From Hordeum vulgare subsp. vulgare (Eukaryota; Streptophyta; Magnoliopsida; Poales; Poaceae): a DNA stretch of 64,000 nt. How positions within the stretch are numbered: position 1 is the stretch's first letter; each line of letters begins with the position of its first letter. The stretch spans positions 395,299,581-395,363,580 of the forward strand of contig NC_058518.1 in the NCBI RefSeq assembly GCF_904849725.1, given 5' to 3'. The notes under the pieces are model-generated. The model had not been told where the DNA came from and made no database searches. It saw only the letters and a list, made by a program, of their open reading frames with translations. Positions 20,633-32,155 of the stretch are shown here, piece by piece. The translations under genes were made by a program, and so were the position numbers.

Positions 20633-23157
20633 TCAAGGCTTGGTTTTAGGTACCCATTTTTTAATGGGTCCTTTCATGTTAGAGAGAAGGGTCTTAGGAA
20701 CCCAGATAGCCCATTCAATATCCTCATCGTAGGAACCAACAAATCTGGCATAAACATGCCCATCACTAGCACAACATAAGACATAAGAAGAATTGAGTTT
20801 GCCGGCTGTGTTAGTAGGAATGATTTTGCCCTTCTTGAGGTTTCCATAGTCCACCTTGTTCCTGTTCGCCTTCTGAGTCCCCTCACCCTCTTTGACAAAG
20901 ATGTCCATGAGGGTGGGAGATCGTTTGTTCCTGTTCCTCCTTTTACCTTTTGACTTGGAGGTAAGTCCAAGTCCCTCCTTTCCTACAACACCCTTTTGAG
21001 TGCTCAAGAGGTCGTTTAGACTCTTCTCACCTTGTATGCATGCCACAAGGCCCTTCTCAAGTTTCTCATTTAACTTGGCATTTTCCTCCACAAGATGTAC
21101 ATGCTCACAATAGGGGTTAGTTGCACAAGCATTATCAATTAACACAAAGGGAGGGCAAGTAGAGATCTCCTTGGTAAGCTTTGCTTGGAGTTGATCATGA
21201 GACTCTTTTAGAGAGAAATGAGCACCTTTCAAGACCTTGTGGGCCTTGTCAAGTGTGTCAAACTCCTCTTTGAGTTTGTCATGGACAACCTCAGGAGCAT
21301 ACTTTTCAGACTTAAGCATACGAGTAAGAACAACGTCATGATCTAGTTTCTTTTGCATTTTAGCGCAGTCATCGTTATATGACTCCTCAAGAGCCAAACG
21401 AAGAGTGCGCTCCTTTTCTAGAGCATTAGATAATTCGGCAATTTCATCGGCATAGTCGTGACTGTGTCCCTGAAGTTCGGAGATGGTCTCCTCATGAGAC
21501 TCAATGAGGTCAGTGGCCTCACCCAGTTGTTCCAAGAGAGCAACAAAGTGCTTCTTGGGTTCTCCCTTAATAGTGCACAGAAACTTGTCAAGATCATGCT
21601 CATCAAGTTCCCCAACATCACTATCTTCAACACAATTTAACAATGAAGGGGCGGAAGTAATGTTGGTCTTAATGATGGGAGTTACCTGATTGATACCTTT
21701 TGCCATGAGGCACTTGGTGATGTGGTTCTCGTTGGGTGCGTTGAAGAGAGACACCTTCTGGGGAGGTGTAGTGGCAATAGCAACAGTTGCCGTTCCCACT
21801 GTATCATCATCATCATCATCGGAAGGGTACTCTTCCCTTTTGGGTGAGGTTTCTTCACAAAGTTGTTCTTGATTGGAAATGATTTGGTTTTGTCTTTGCG
21901 AATGAGCTTGTCTCCGTTGTCTTCCCTTTTGTCATAGGGACATTCGGCCACGAAGTGACTCACGTTACCACAGTTATAACATGTCCTTACTCGTTGTTTG
22001 GGTTTGAATCCACTCAAGTTGTTCTTGGTGAAGGAGGGTCTTGAGTTCCTCTTGTTGCCCCAGAATTGCCTTGATGCAAGAGCCATGTGCTCATGATAGG
22101 CATACTTTGTTTCTTCAGGGCAGCCCTCCTCTTCCTCATCTTCTTCTTCTTCTTCAAGCATTGCTTTTGCTTTCAACACAAGGTTGGGTGAATTTGTCTT
22201 TGATCGAACACGAGCAAGTGCATTGTCGGCTGTTTCGTTCATGATTGACATTGCAATGAATTCATCCAACACCTCACTGGAAGACAAGGAGTGGAAGTCT
22301 GGCCGCTGACGAATGACCGATGACATGGCTTTGTTGAAAGGCATGATGACTTTAAGGAACTTGCGCTTGACCCATGTATCATCCACATCCTTGCTCCCAT
22401 GATCCTTGAGTGCCACAGCAATAGCAGTCACCCTCCGATAGAGATCACGAGGGTCCTCGTCTTCCTTCATCACAAACTCATCGGCCTTATCAAGTATCAC
22501 TTCATAGTTGGATCGTTGAATGCTTGAGCTTCCCTTGTACAACACCATAATATGCTCCCAACAATCCTTGGCCAAAGTGAAGGGACGCAAGTGAGGAAGA
22601 TCTTCAGGTGGCACTGCAGACTGGAGAATAAACAAAGTGGAGTGATTGTATTGATTGTCTGCATCTTCTCTTGGAGTGAGGTTGCTTGGATCATGGGGAT
22701 AATATCCTTGCTAGATGATTCTCCACAAGTTTGTTGAGTTGTGATTCAAATGAGACTTAATAGAAAATACCCAGTTAGCAAAGTCACCTCTCACAAGCTT
22801 AGGAAGAGGACCAACAGGATTAAGACGTGGTGCGGGAACGGATCCTCCATAAACCATGGGGGGTGGAACTGAGGCATATGTTCCAGTCCCATCCTTTTCG
22901 TGAGATGAGGGAGGTCGCATACCTTTAGCCGCTTCCTTAGAGGAGTGGGCCTCCGAATCGGTGACGGTGGGTTTAACCACCATAGCCGGTTCGGGTGAAC
23001 TTTTAAATCCCTCAATTAACTCTTTAAGCATGGTCTTGACCTCGTTTGTCAAGGACGTCTTGAGAGCGGCCATAGCCGTATTCAAGTCGTCCCTTGTGAC
23101 CGAAGTCAAGTCCATGGCCTCGGGTTGCCCATGGTTAATTCCCTCTTCGCCTTCCAT
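20633..23157 (-). pseudogene. gag: Cop-1 gag
   Basis: Starts at ATG 23157 and ends at TGA 20633-20635. The first part (22711-23157) ends in TAG where Cop-A has a Glu codon. The second (about 21850-22710) holds the gag core YKGSSSIQRSNYEV, an acidic run and the intact zinc knuckle CYNCGNVSHFVAEC. A frameshift near 21820, in the GAT-repeat coding for Asp, leads to the third part (20633-21799), which is Lys/Glu-rich and likely coiled-coil, with CLMAKGINQVT and a conserved CVLCCASDGHVYARFVGS-like stretch near its end. It is long for a Copia gag, as in SIRE elements. The stop and pol overlap suggests +1 recoding. Confidence 0.9.
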
Positions 23158-23194
23158 ACTCTTCGGGTGGTTAAACCCTTAATAAAGAGACGTG

Positions 23195-23208
23195 GCTCTG
23201 ATACCAAT
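23195..23208 (-). promoter_or_regulatory. Primer-binding site of Cop-1
   Basis: Reverse complement reads ATTGGTATCAGAGC directly after the LTR end TTTCA. Initiator tRNA-Met type. Confidence 0.92.
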
Positions 23209-24679
23209 TGAAAGGATCGATATGGTTGACTAGAGGGGGGGGGGGTGAATAGACAACGACCACTTTTTAATTAATCTTAGCAAGTTAGGGTAAACAACAT
23301 ATGAGTTCACAAATATTATGACAATGAGGTGAACCCTAATGAAGCTAACAACGAGAGTTATTAAGACAAGTAAGATATATTCCGCAACATAAGCATACAC
23401 AAAGTAAAGGATAGAGATAACCACAAGTGGAACCGATGGAGACGAGGATGTGTTACCGAAGTTCCTTCCCTTTGACAGGAAGTACGTCTCCGTTGGAACG
23501 GTGTGGAGGCACAATGCTCCCCAATAAGCCACTAAGGCCACCGTATTCTCCTCACGTCCTCGCACGATGCAAGGTACCGTGATTCCACTATAGGTGCCCT
23601 TGAAGGCGGCAACCGAACCTTTACAAACAAGGTTGGGGCAAACTCCACACAAAGCTTGGAGGCTCCCAACTAGACCACGAAGCTTCACCACAATGGAATA
23701 TGGCTTCGAGGTGACCTCAACCGTCTAGGATGCTCAAACACCCAAGAGTAACAAGATCCGCAAGGGATTGGTGGGGGAATCAACTTTTCTCTTGGTGGAA
23801 GTGTGGATCTAGGCCTTCTCAACCAATCCCTAAGGAATCAACAAGTTTGATTGGTTAGGGAGAGAGATCGGGCACTTTTGAGCTTAGGGAGCAACAATGG
23901 AGCTTGGGGAGGTAAGAGATAAGGTTCCACAGCTAGAAGAACCCTTTATATAGTGGGGGAAAAATCCAACCGTTTTCTCACTCTTTGCCCGAGCTCCAGC
24001 GGTACTACCGCTGGCTGCAGCGGTACTACCGCTGGCACTCCAGCAGTACTACCGCTGACCAGGGGCGGTACCAGGGGCGGTACTACCGCTGGCATTCCAG
24101 CGGTACTACCGCTGGCCCCAGCGGTACTACCGCTGGGCCCCTGGTAGTGCAAAAGCACTACCACCGCCAAGAAAGTCTTCGCAAAAAGGTCCGTCCACGA
24201 ACAACCGCTAGGCAGGCGGTACTAAGCTCCTGGAGCGGTACTACCGCTGACCAGGGGCGCTACTACCGCCAGCCAGCGGTACTACCGCTGGCTGCAGCGG
24301 TACTACCGCTAGCATTCCAGCGGTACTACCGCTGGGGCCAGCGGTACTACCGCTGGGGACCATTTTGCAAGGAGGAAAGAAACACAGTGGCGGGGGCCGC
24401 TCCAAAGATGAAGGTAAGGGAAAATATGTGAAGTGTGCGCGTGCAAAGATAGATTCCACCCAAACCTTTCCACTACGGTTCCCCTCTTAATAGTACGGCT
24501 TTCCTATGACTCAAATAAAGAGAATCGTAGAGAGCACCGTGCTTCCGTTCCATGAATGAGGAGGCGAGTCGTCTTGTGCCGTTGACGTGTGTTATCTGAA
24601 ACCTTAACACACACGGTTAGTCCTTTACGGTACTGTCATCAATCACCAAAATTACTTAGGCATAAACTATGCCCCAACA
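23209..24679 (-). repeat. 5' LTR of Cop-1
   Basis: 1471 bp, minus strand, starting TGTTGGGGCATAG and ending CGATCCTTTCA. It is related to the Cop-A LTR at both ends and in the transcribed part (the stretch 23460-23700 mirrors 2620-2860). It has about a dozen AGCGGTACTACCGCT units at 23998-24360, roughly 20 nt apart, and a TATA box at about 23944-23952 downstream of them in the direction of transcription. Confidence 0.92.
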
Positions 24680-25335
24680 ATATGTGATTTGCTTAAGAGG
24701 TGATGGAGTTAGTGGCATATTCATCAGTAAGCTTTTATCACCAGTCATGTGATGTGTGCAGCCACTATCAAGAACCCACTCAGTATTCTTGGGTTTGTCA
24801 TCCTGCAGATGAATTAGCACAGCTTACCATCTCATATGCTTCAGTTTTGAAGAAGATGATACTAATTTCATCTGATCAGTAATTTCATCATAACAGAAAT
24901 GTATGGACGTGTGAAATATTTCTATTTCATCAATCATTAGCTTGCGCCCTATCAAGCATTTCCTCAGGTCTCCAGCAAATTTTTCAGATGATGATTTTCA
25001 TCTGGAGACCTGTCCTGCAGAAGTGATTAGTTTGATTTATTCACCACCCACATCTGAAGGGGTGGCAAAGCGTTCATCATCCTGCGAGCACCATATGAGA
25101 GAGGTGGCATTGAAGCCAATGCACTTCTCTTAACAGTAGGGGGATTAAAGTACTCATATGAATATGCAGAGAACTGGTTTGAGGATTTATGAACATAATG
25201 ATTTGAGGAATAACGTTCATATTCATATTCCTTGTAGTTTCCCTGCATGTTAGACGCATAAGCACGGGTACGAGCATAGTTTTGACCAGTTGAGGATTTT
25301 GATCCTCTTGAAGACTTTGGTCCTCCTGAGAAATT
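24680..25335 (-). pseudogene. pol: Cop-2 start of pol (protease)
   Basis: The minus strand at about 24735-24780 codes for WVLDSGCTHHMTGDK, the retropepsin motif (DSG) at the start of plant Copia pol. The stretch 24800-25330 joins it to gag and is too decayed to read as one frame. Pol is cut at 24680 by the insertion of Cop-1. Confidence 0.75.
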
Positions 25336-27572
25336 TTATCTGGGGTTCAGATTCTTCAGTGGTGGTGTCATGAGGACATTCACCTGAAGATTTTCAAGAC
25401 AGCTTTTGGGAACCCAGATTTTCCTCAGGGGAGAGCCATTCCTGCAGTTAGTTCCAACATATCGAGCAAATACTTCACCAGATTGATTTTTGAACAGTTT
25501 ATAGTTGGAGTCAAATGACTCATCTGAGGAATAGGATAATTCACATGAAAACCCAGTTAGATTAGATGGATCAAAAGGAGGCCCAGTAGCAGCAACCCAT
25601 GAGGTTTTGGGATACTGCTCAGGTTTCCAATAAGATCCATCAACATTTAATTTCCTCTCAAAGGCAATTCCTTCTTTCCTCGGGTTCGTGTTCAAGATCT
25701 GCTTTTTGAGCACATCTCAAAGGGTTTGATGTCCTTTGAGGCTTTTGTATATGCCTGTCACATACAATTCCTTCAGCCCTGCATTTTCATCAATAACATT
25801 TGTGTTTTCCTCAAGTGAGGAAATAGACACAGCAGGTGCAGTTGAAGAATTTGTAGCAATAGTAGCATTTGATGATTCTGGTGAGGAATTAGCAGTTTCA
25901 CGTTCAATGCATTTAAGACATGGAGGAATGAATTCAACTTGATCAGCGCTGATCTGTTGAGCTAGTAATGAATCATTTTCCATACGAAGATCATCATGAG
26001 ACATCCTCAGCTTCTCAAGATCAAGCTTCCTTTGAAGAAATTCATAGGAAAGCTTCTCATGATCGGTGAGAAGTGTGTCATAACGATCCTGAAGATTATC
26101 AAATCTAGACTGAAGACTTTTCACATCTTTAGTGAGGATTTTGGTAAGATTCATTTCATCATTCAACAGATCATCACTTTTATCTAGCAGTTTCTGAAGC
26201 TTTTCCAGAGCAGTTTGTTGTTTAGTGGCAATGATAGCAAGTTTACTGTAACTGGGTTTCTTATAATTATCAGGTTCACAGTCACTTGAATCAGAGGAGG
26301 AGGTATTATTTGGTACCTTTGAACCTTTTGCCATGAAGCAAAAAGTTGGAGCGAAGTCATCAGCATAGTCATCAGTGCGGATGGTGCTATCATTTTCTTC
26401 AAGGTTGAAGATTGACTTGCTCACGAAGGTGGTTGCCAGTGCAAGACTAGCATGTCCGGATTCTGAGTCTTCATCAGAACCCTCTTCTTCATCACATTCC
26501 TCTGATTCTGCCTCGGAGTCCATTTCCTTGCCAATAAGTGCCCGAGCCTTTCTGAAACTAGTCTTCTTGTGCGATGAGGGCTTTGAAGATGAGGATTTTG
26601 AAGATTTCTTCTTCTTCTTCGAGTCATCAGAACTGTCATCCTTGTATTTCTTCTTCTTTGATTCCTTTCCCCAACGGGGACAATCAGCAATGTAATGACC
26701 TGATTTCTTGCACTTGTGACAGGTTCGTTTCTTGTAGTCCTCAGATGAAGATTCTGATTTCCTCATGTCTCTTCTCGAAGATTTACCGAACTGACCACGT
26801 CGTGTAAATCTCTGGAATTTCCTCACGAGCATTGCAAGCTCCTGTCCAAATTCTTCAGGGTCACAAATGCTGTCATCTGTGTCTTCGTCTTCAGATGAGG
26901 AAATTGCTCTAGCTTCAGTGCACGTGGTCTGGAATAGCTTGGTCCATATAGATCTCTCTTTTCTTCTAGCTGGAATTCATGAGTATTTAGCCTTTCTAGT
27001 ATATCAGCTGGATCAAGCATCTTGTAATCTGGACTTTCTTGAATCATCAGAACTAAAGTATCAAATGAAGAATCCAAAGATCTCAGCAGTTTCTTCACAA
27101 TTTCGTGATCAGTGATGTCTCGAGCTCCCAGTGCTTGCAGTTCATTTGATATGTCAGTGAGGCGATCAAAGGTGTCTTGGCAGCTTTCATTGTCATGTCT
27201 CTTGAAGCGATTGAAGAGATTGCGAAGAATATCAACACGAGAGTCACGCTGGGTTGATACTCCTTCATTTACCTTGCACAGTCTCTCCCAGATCAGTGTT
27301 GCAGAGCCCAAAGCACTTACTCTTCCAAACTGGCCTGGGCTCAGATGGCCACAGATGATGTTCTTCGCTTGAGAATCGAGTTGCTTGAATTTCTTCACAT
27401 CAGCCGCAATGACACTCGCAGAGATAATGGGGACACCATTTTCCACAATATACCAGAGATCATTATCAATAGCTTGTAAATGCATTTGTATTTTGTTCTT
27501 CCAGAAGGGAAAGTTCTTTCCTTCGTAGGTAGGACATGCTGCAGTCACCTTAAACATGCCTGCAGTCGACAT
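25336..27572 (-). pseudogene. gag: Cop-2 gag
   Basis: Starts at ATG 27572 (MSTAGMFKVTAACPTYEG), 68 bases from the LTR. The first frame (26823-27572) carries the gag core with WKNKIQMHLQAIDNDLWYIV and later LLRSLDSSFDTLVLMIQ. A frameshift near 26830 leads to the second frame (25717-26832), with zinc knuckle CHKCKKSGHYIADC (all ligands present), Lys/Ser runs and a long predicted coiled coil (about 25950-26230). The last frame (25336-25713) contains VFARYVGTNCRNGSPLRKIWVP, resembling the gag end of Cop-1. It would form the RNA-packaging particle; the three frames need two repairs to join. Confidence 0.88.
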
Positions 27573-27624
27573 AACTAAAACTCCAGGTGGTTAAACCAAA
27601 ATCACACAGAACAAGGGAGTACCT

Positions 27625-27639
27625 TGCTCTGATACCAAT
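27625..27639 (-). promoter_or_regulatory. Primer-binding site of Cop-2
   Basis: Reverse complement reads ATTGGTATCAGAGC right after the LTR end CACTTTCA. Initiator tRNA-Met type. Confidence 0.92.
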
Positions 27640-29058
27640 TGAAAGTGCGTTATATCGACTAGAGGGGGGGGGGGGTGAATAGGAGATTTTTAGAATTTCA
27701 TCACTGAGGAAATTCCTTTTGAGGAAATTCCTCACTGATGACTAACTTACAGCGGAAATAGTAAAGGATCAGAAGTGCAAAGTTTCACAACAGCAGTTTT
27801 TCCGAGTGAAGAATGTGAAAACAGATTGCACAGTAAGCAGGCACGCAGAATACTGATGAGAAATAGCTAACGTGAAGAATTTGGGGTTGAGGAAATTCGT
27901 AGAAAGTCTTCAGCAAATTCTTCAAACAGTCACAGTGAAAGTCATCAACACATAATACGGGAAAGTAAAGAGTTGAGGAATTAGAACCCGTTTCTCAGTG
28001 AAGACAGTCGTTGATGACCCAGTTCCAACTGCTGTGACAGTCGTACATCTGGTTTGGAGCGGCTTGGTATTGAAACCAAAGGACACCCAGTCCCGGGACA
28101 CACAGTCCCTACCGTATTCTCCTTGAGCTAAGGACACACAGTCCTCGCCCAACACTCGTGGTAAGTCTTCAGGGCAGACTTCCAAACCCTCACAAACTTG
28201 GTCACCCGGCGATCCACAATCGACTGCTGGAAAGCTCTAGACCATGACGCCTAACCGTCTGGAGGATGCACAGTCCTCAAAGGTAAAAGGCTTCAGTCCC
28301 ACACAGGAACAACTTCTCAGTGATGCTCAATCACTAGGTTTGGTTCGTGGTTTCGGTGGGTGGTGTATTTCCTCACTGATGATTTACTCTCGAAGGCTCT
28401 GAGGAATTTGGGTTGCTCTTATGACAAGTGTCAGTTTCTAACGGAGCAGCCAACCAACTAGTGGTTGTGGAGGGTGGCTATTTATAGCCTGGGAGCATCC
28501 CGGCATGATTCGACACTAATGCCCTTAAATAATATGACCGTTGGAGTGGATAAGACCAGTGACTTGGCGTGGTTATCGAAACGGTCGGAACCCTCAACTG
28601 TGAGAGTCCTCATGTCAGTCATATTCCTCACTTGAGGCTTTTGATAGGATTAGGCTTGGGTTGAGCATCATGTGGAAATTCATTCCATAGTGTAACTTCG
28701 ACCCCCTTTAACAGTACGGTGTTCCTATTACTCAAATGCGAAGAAAGTAAAACAGAAAGTATAAATATTCATGCTTCAAATTCTTGAGAATGATTTTTCT
28801 TCAGGAACCACCGGACTCTCAATATCAATATCTTCATGAGCAATATCAATTTCATCGCAGATTCCTCGCGATTCATTTCTTCAGCTTCAAACCAATTTCT
28901 TCAACTGAAGACATATGTTTTTAGGGGTCGATATTCTTCAAATATCTCAAACTCCTTAATGACTTATAGATCCTGTGTACACTCACAAACACATTCGATA
29001 CTTAACCTATAAGTCTTCAAACCACCAAAATCACTAAGGGGCACTAGATGCACTTACA
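27640..29058 (-). repeat. 5' LTR of Cop-2
   Basis: 1419 bp on the minus strand, TGTAAGTGCATC start and TTTCA end. It lacks the GGTAGTACC palindromes of Cop-1. Rich in CTCACTGATG and TTCCTCA words. A TATA-like GCTATAAATAG (minus strand) lies at about 28478-28488. No gene inside. Confidence 0.88.
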
Positions 29059-29623
29059 ATAACATTAGCACAAGAAAACAAACTACCACCTCTTTTGGTA
29101 CTATAACAAACTTGAATTCTATCTATATTGGTGTTGGGCTACCGCATTCTTAGTTTTCCATGGCTAGTACCCCCCCGATACTAACCATAGTTTCATCAAA
29201 ACAAGCAACCAACTCAACAAAAAACAGAATCTGTCAAAAACAGACAAGTCTGTAGCAATCTGTATACTTTGTATACTTCTGGTACCTCAAAAATTCTGAA
29301 AAATTACGAATGCCCGTGAAAAAGGCATATCAACCAGCAGCAAAAAGAATCAACTCAAAAGCCCTTTCTGAATAAAAATGAAAAATCATCTCGTGAGCGA
29401 AAAGTTTCTGTCTTTTTCCAGCAGGATCAAACAACCATCACCAAGACTAATCATAAAGGTTTTGCTTGGCTCAAACACAAAAAGAAACACAAAAAACACA
29501 ATCACAACAGAATTATGATGGTGTGGACGCAAAAAACAGAAAAAGAAGATAAATTCATTGGTTGCCTCCCAACAAGCGCTATTGTTTAACGCCCTTAGCT
29601 AGGCATTGATAATTCAATGATGC

Positions 29624-30373
29624 TCACACAAAAGACAAGAATTGAAGCACAACGAGAGCATCATAAAGCATGTGAAAATCACATCTAAGTCTAACATACT
29701 TCCTATGCATAGGAATTTTATAGGAAAACAGATTGTCAAGGCAACCAATAGTTACCATATGCAAGGAAGAAGAAAGAGACAATAGCAATCTCAACATAAC
29801 GAGAGGTGATTTAGTGATATGAAAGTTTCTACCACCATATTTTCCTCTCTCATAATAATTACATGTGGGATCATATTCGAATTCAACAATGTAACTATCA
29901 CATAGGATATTCTTTTCATGATCCACATGCATGCAAAGTTGTCGCTCTTCAAAAATAGTGGGATTATCAACAAATAAAGTCATGACTTCTCCAAACCCAC
30001 TTTCAATAATATTGCAAATATCATATTCATCATGAGGCTTAAACAAATTTTCAAGATCATAAGAAAAATCATCGCCCCACTCATGATCATTGCAACAAGT
30101 AGTGGACGTAGCAAAACTAGCATCCCCAAGCTTAGGGTTTTGCATATTTTTTGCATGATTGTCACTAATAGAATTTATAGTGAAACCATTGCGATCATGC
30201 TTTTCATCCAAGGAGACCTCGTGAATCAGTTCATAAGTTTCTTCCTCACAATTTTCAGATTCACGCATCTCAAGCAAAACTCCATAAAGATAGTCAAGTG
30301 CACTCAACTCACTAGCAATTGGATCAACATAATTGGATCTCTTAAAGAGATTAGCAAGTGGGTGAGGATCCAT
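29624..30373 (-). CDS. 249-residue ORF of Gyp-W, function unknown
   Basis: Uninterrupted, starting MDPHPLANLFKRSNYVDPIA about 290 bases downstream of the LTR, where gag would be expected. It is acidic with many Asn, Asp and Glu. The last 80 residues are more hydrophobic (LVMLRLLLSLSSSLHMVTIG). I see no gag core, zinc knuckle or protease motif, and it does not resemble the Gyp-E gag. Its intact frame inside an old, truncated element is notable. It may be the sole protein of a non-autonomous element. Short plus-strand frames over it are shadows. Confidence 0.65.
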   Translation of the reverse strand: MDPHPLANLFKRSNYVDPIASELSALDYLYGVLLEMRESENCEEETYELIHEVSLDEKHDRNGFTINSISDNHAKNMQNPKLGDASFATSTTCCNDHEWGDDFSYDLENLFKPHDEYDICNIIESGFGEVMTLFVDNPTIFEERQLCMHVDHEKNILCDSYIVEFEYDPTCNYYERGKYGGRNFHITKSPLVMLRLLLSLSSSLHMVTIGCLDNLFSYKIPMHRKYVRLRCDFHMLYDALVVLQFLSFV

Positions 30374-30663
30374 ATCACTAGATTTTCAGCAAGCGAAGAT
30401 GCAAGCATATTGAAGGCACATGGCACTAAAGCGAACTGAAAGCAAGCGAGAGAAAAGGGCGAACGAAAAAGGCAAACAAAAAAGGCAAACGAAAAAGGCA
30501 AATTGTTGAAGTGGGGGAGAGGAAAACGAGAGGCAACTGGCAAACAAAGTAAATGCAAGAGATGAGTTTGCGACACTTACTAGGATGAGTTCTTGACTTG
30601 ATCCTCCCGAGCAACGGCGCCAGAAATTCTTCTGCTATGGCAACAGACATCAACGCCAGAAAT
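30374..30663 (-). other. Gyp-W leader with duplicated primer-site region
   Basis: Minus-strand leader. The primer-site complement CAACGGCGCCAGAAATT is at 30612-30628, and a shorter near copy, CAACGCCAGAAATT, is at 30651-30664 next to the LTR end. The purine-rich part 30420-30530 repeats an AAAAGGCAAACG-type word several times in tandem. Confidence 0.65.
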
Positions 30664-32155
30664 TGACACGTTGACGGAGACTGGGCTTGCATCGGTTTTT
30701 CCCTTGAAGAGGAAAGGGTGATGCAACACAGGAGCAGTAAGTATTTCCCTCAGTTTGTTAAACCAAGGTATCAATCCAGTAGGAGAATCTTGTCAAGTCC
30801 AGAGTACCTGCGCAAACACAAAAGAGCTTGCACCCAACGCTTTAAAGGGGTTGTCAATCCGTTCAAGATTGATTGCAAAGTGAGATCTGAAGGCGGAAAG
30901 TGCAACGAAGTAAAAAGTGTAAGGCTGAAAATATGGTGTGGAGTAGACCCATGGGCCATTGTGTTCACTAGAGGCTTCTCTCACAATAGCAAGTATTACG
31001 GTGGGTGAACAAATTACCGTCGAGCAATTGATTGAACCGCACAAAGTGATGACGATATCTAAGGCAATGATCATACATATAGGCATCACGTCCGAGACAA
31101 GTAGACCGATACTTTCTGCATCTACTACTATTACTCCACACATCGACCGCTATCCAGCATGCATCTAGTGTATTGAGTTCATGACGAACATAGTAACGCC
31201 TTAAGCAAGATGACATGATGTAGAGGGATAATCTGAAACCAATGATGAAAACCCCATCTTTTTACCCTTAATGGCAACAACACGATGCGTGCCTCGCTAC
31301 CCCTTCTGTCACTGGGTGAGGTCACCGCACGGGATGAACCCAAAACCAAGCACTTCTCCCATTGCAAGAATCATAGATCTAGTTGGCCAGACAAAACCCA
31401 CAACTCGAAGAGAATTACAAGGATATGAAATCATGCATAAGAGAGATCAGAAGAAACTCAAATAAGATTCATAGATAATCTGATCATAAATCCACAATTC
31501 ATCGGATCTCGACAGACACACTGCAAAAGAAGATTACATCGGATAGATCTCCATGAAGATCCAAGAGAGAGAAGAAGCCATCTAGCTACTAGCTATGGAC
31601 CCGTAGGTCTATGGTGAACTACCCACGCATCATCAGAGAGGTCATGGTGTTGATGAAGAAGCCCTCCGTATCCGAATCCCCCCTCCGGCAGGGCACCAGA
31701 ACGTGCCCAGATGGGTTATTCCGGAGACAGAAGCTTGCGGCGGCGGAAAAGTACTTTCGATGATCTCCTGATTTTTTCTGGGATTTTAGGGAATATATAG
31801 GCGCAAAACCTAGGGCAGAGGTGGCCCAGGGAGCCCACCAGCCAGGGTGGCGCGCCCCCCCTGTCCGCGTCGTGAGGGCTTGTGGGGTCCCTGTAGGCCC
31901 CCTGCCCTGATTCTCCGGCTTCGCGATCTTTTTCTGTTTCGGAAAAATCTTTTTGGCAGTTTCATTCCGTTTGGACTCCATTCAAAATCCTCCTCTGAAA
32001 GGGGTCAAAAACATGGAAAAAACAGGAAATGGCACTTGGCACTGAGTTAATAAGTTAGTCCCAAAAAATATATAAAAGGCATACAAAACATCCAAAGTTT
32101 GACAAGATAACAGCATGAAGCCATCAAAAATTATAGATACGTTGGAGATGTATCA
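30664..32155 (-). repeat. 5' LTR of Gyp-W
   Basis: 1492 bp, minus strand. It starts TGATACATCTCCAACGTATC (read on the minus strand) and ends TGTCA at the primer-site side. A TATA-like CCTATATATTCCC lies at about 31789-31801. The first few hundred bases match 63298 onward on the plus strand. No gene inside. Confidence 0.88.

Larger units (their letters stand above)
15165..24679 (-). mobile_element. Cop-1, SIRE-like Copia element lacking its 3' end
   Basis: Minus-strand relative of Cop-A. From right to left: 5' LTR 23209-24679, primer site, gag, pol, post-pol spacer with palindromes and TATA box, and the first half of ORF3, which is cut at 15165. The ORF3 C-terminus, polypurine tract and 3' LTR are missing. 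The LTR start (TGTTGGGGCATAG read on the minus strand) abuts pol sequence of Cop-2 at 24680, so Cop-1 inserted into Cop-2. Pol is the best preserved in the window. Confidence 0.9.
24680..29058 (-). mobile_element. Cop-2, second Copia element, 5' part only
   Basis: Minus strand. 5' LTR 27640-29058, primer site 27625-27639, gag about 25330-27572 and the first part of pol to 24680, where Cop-1 begins. Integrase, RT, RNase H and 3' LTR are absent. It is flanked on the right by ATAAC (29059-29063) at the junction with Gyp-W, the expected target duplication whose partner is lost. Its LTR and gag are a different family from Cop-1. Confidence 0.87.
29059..32155 (-). mobile_element. Gyp-W, 5' part of an Athila-like Gypsy element
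   Basis: Minus strand: LTR 30664-32155, GGCGCC primer site, a 249-residue ORF and its downstream spacer, cut at 29059 by Cop-2. The right end is followed by GACCC (32156-32160), the expected target duplication in the family-C LTR. Its LTR is the same family as the partial one at 63298-64000. The spacer 29059-29623 has no gene but holds the AGCGCTTGTTGGGAGGCAAC block (minus strand, about 29561-29580). WHAM is a family name to test. Confidence 0.82.

Noticed and set aside
23998..24360. CRISPR-like array (short repeats with near-regular spacers)
   Set aside because: The repeats are 15-bp palindromes that vary, the spacers are repeated too, and the setting is an LTR in a plant genome with no Cas genes.
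1763..24679. Pairing the Cop-A 5' LTR with the Cop-1 LTR as one element
   Set aside because: They are in opposite orientation, have different termini (TTTTAGGG against TGTTGGGG), and Cop-A has a proper partner with a matching duplication at 61347-62680.
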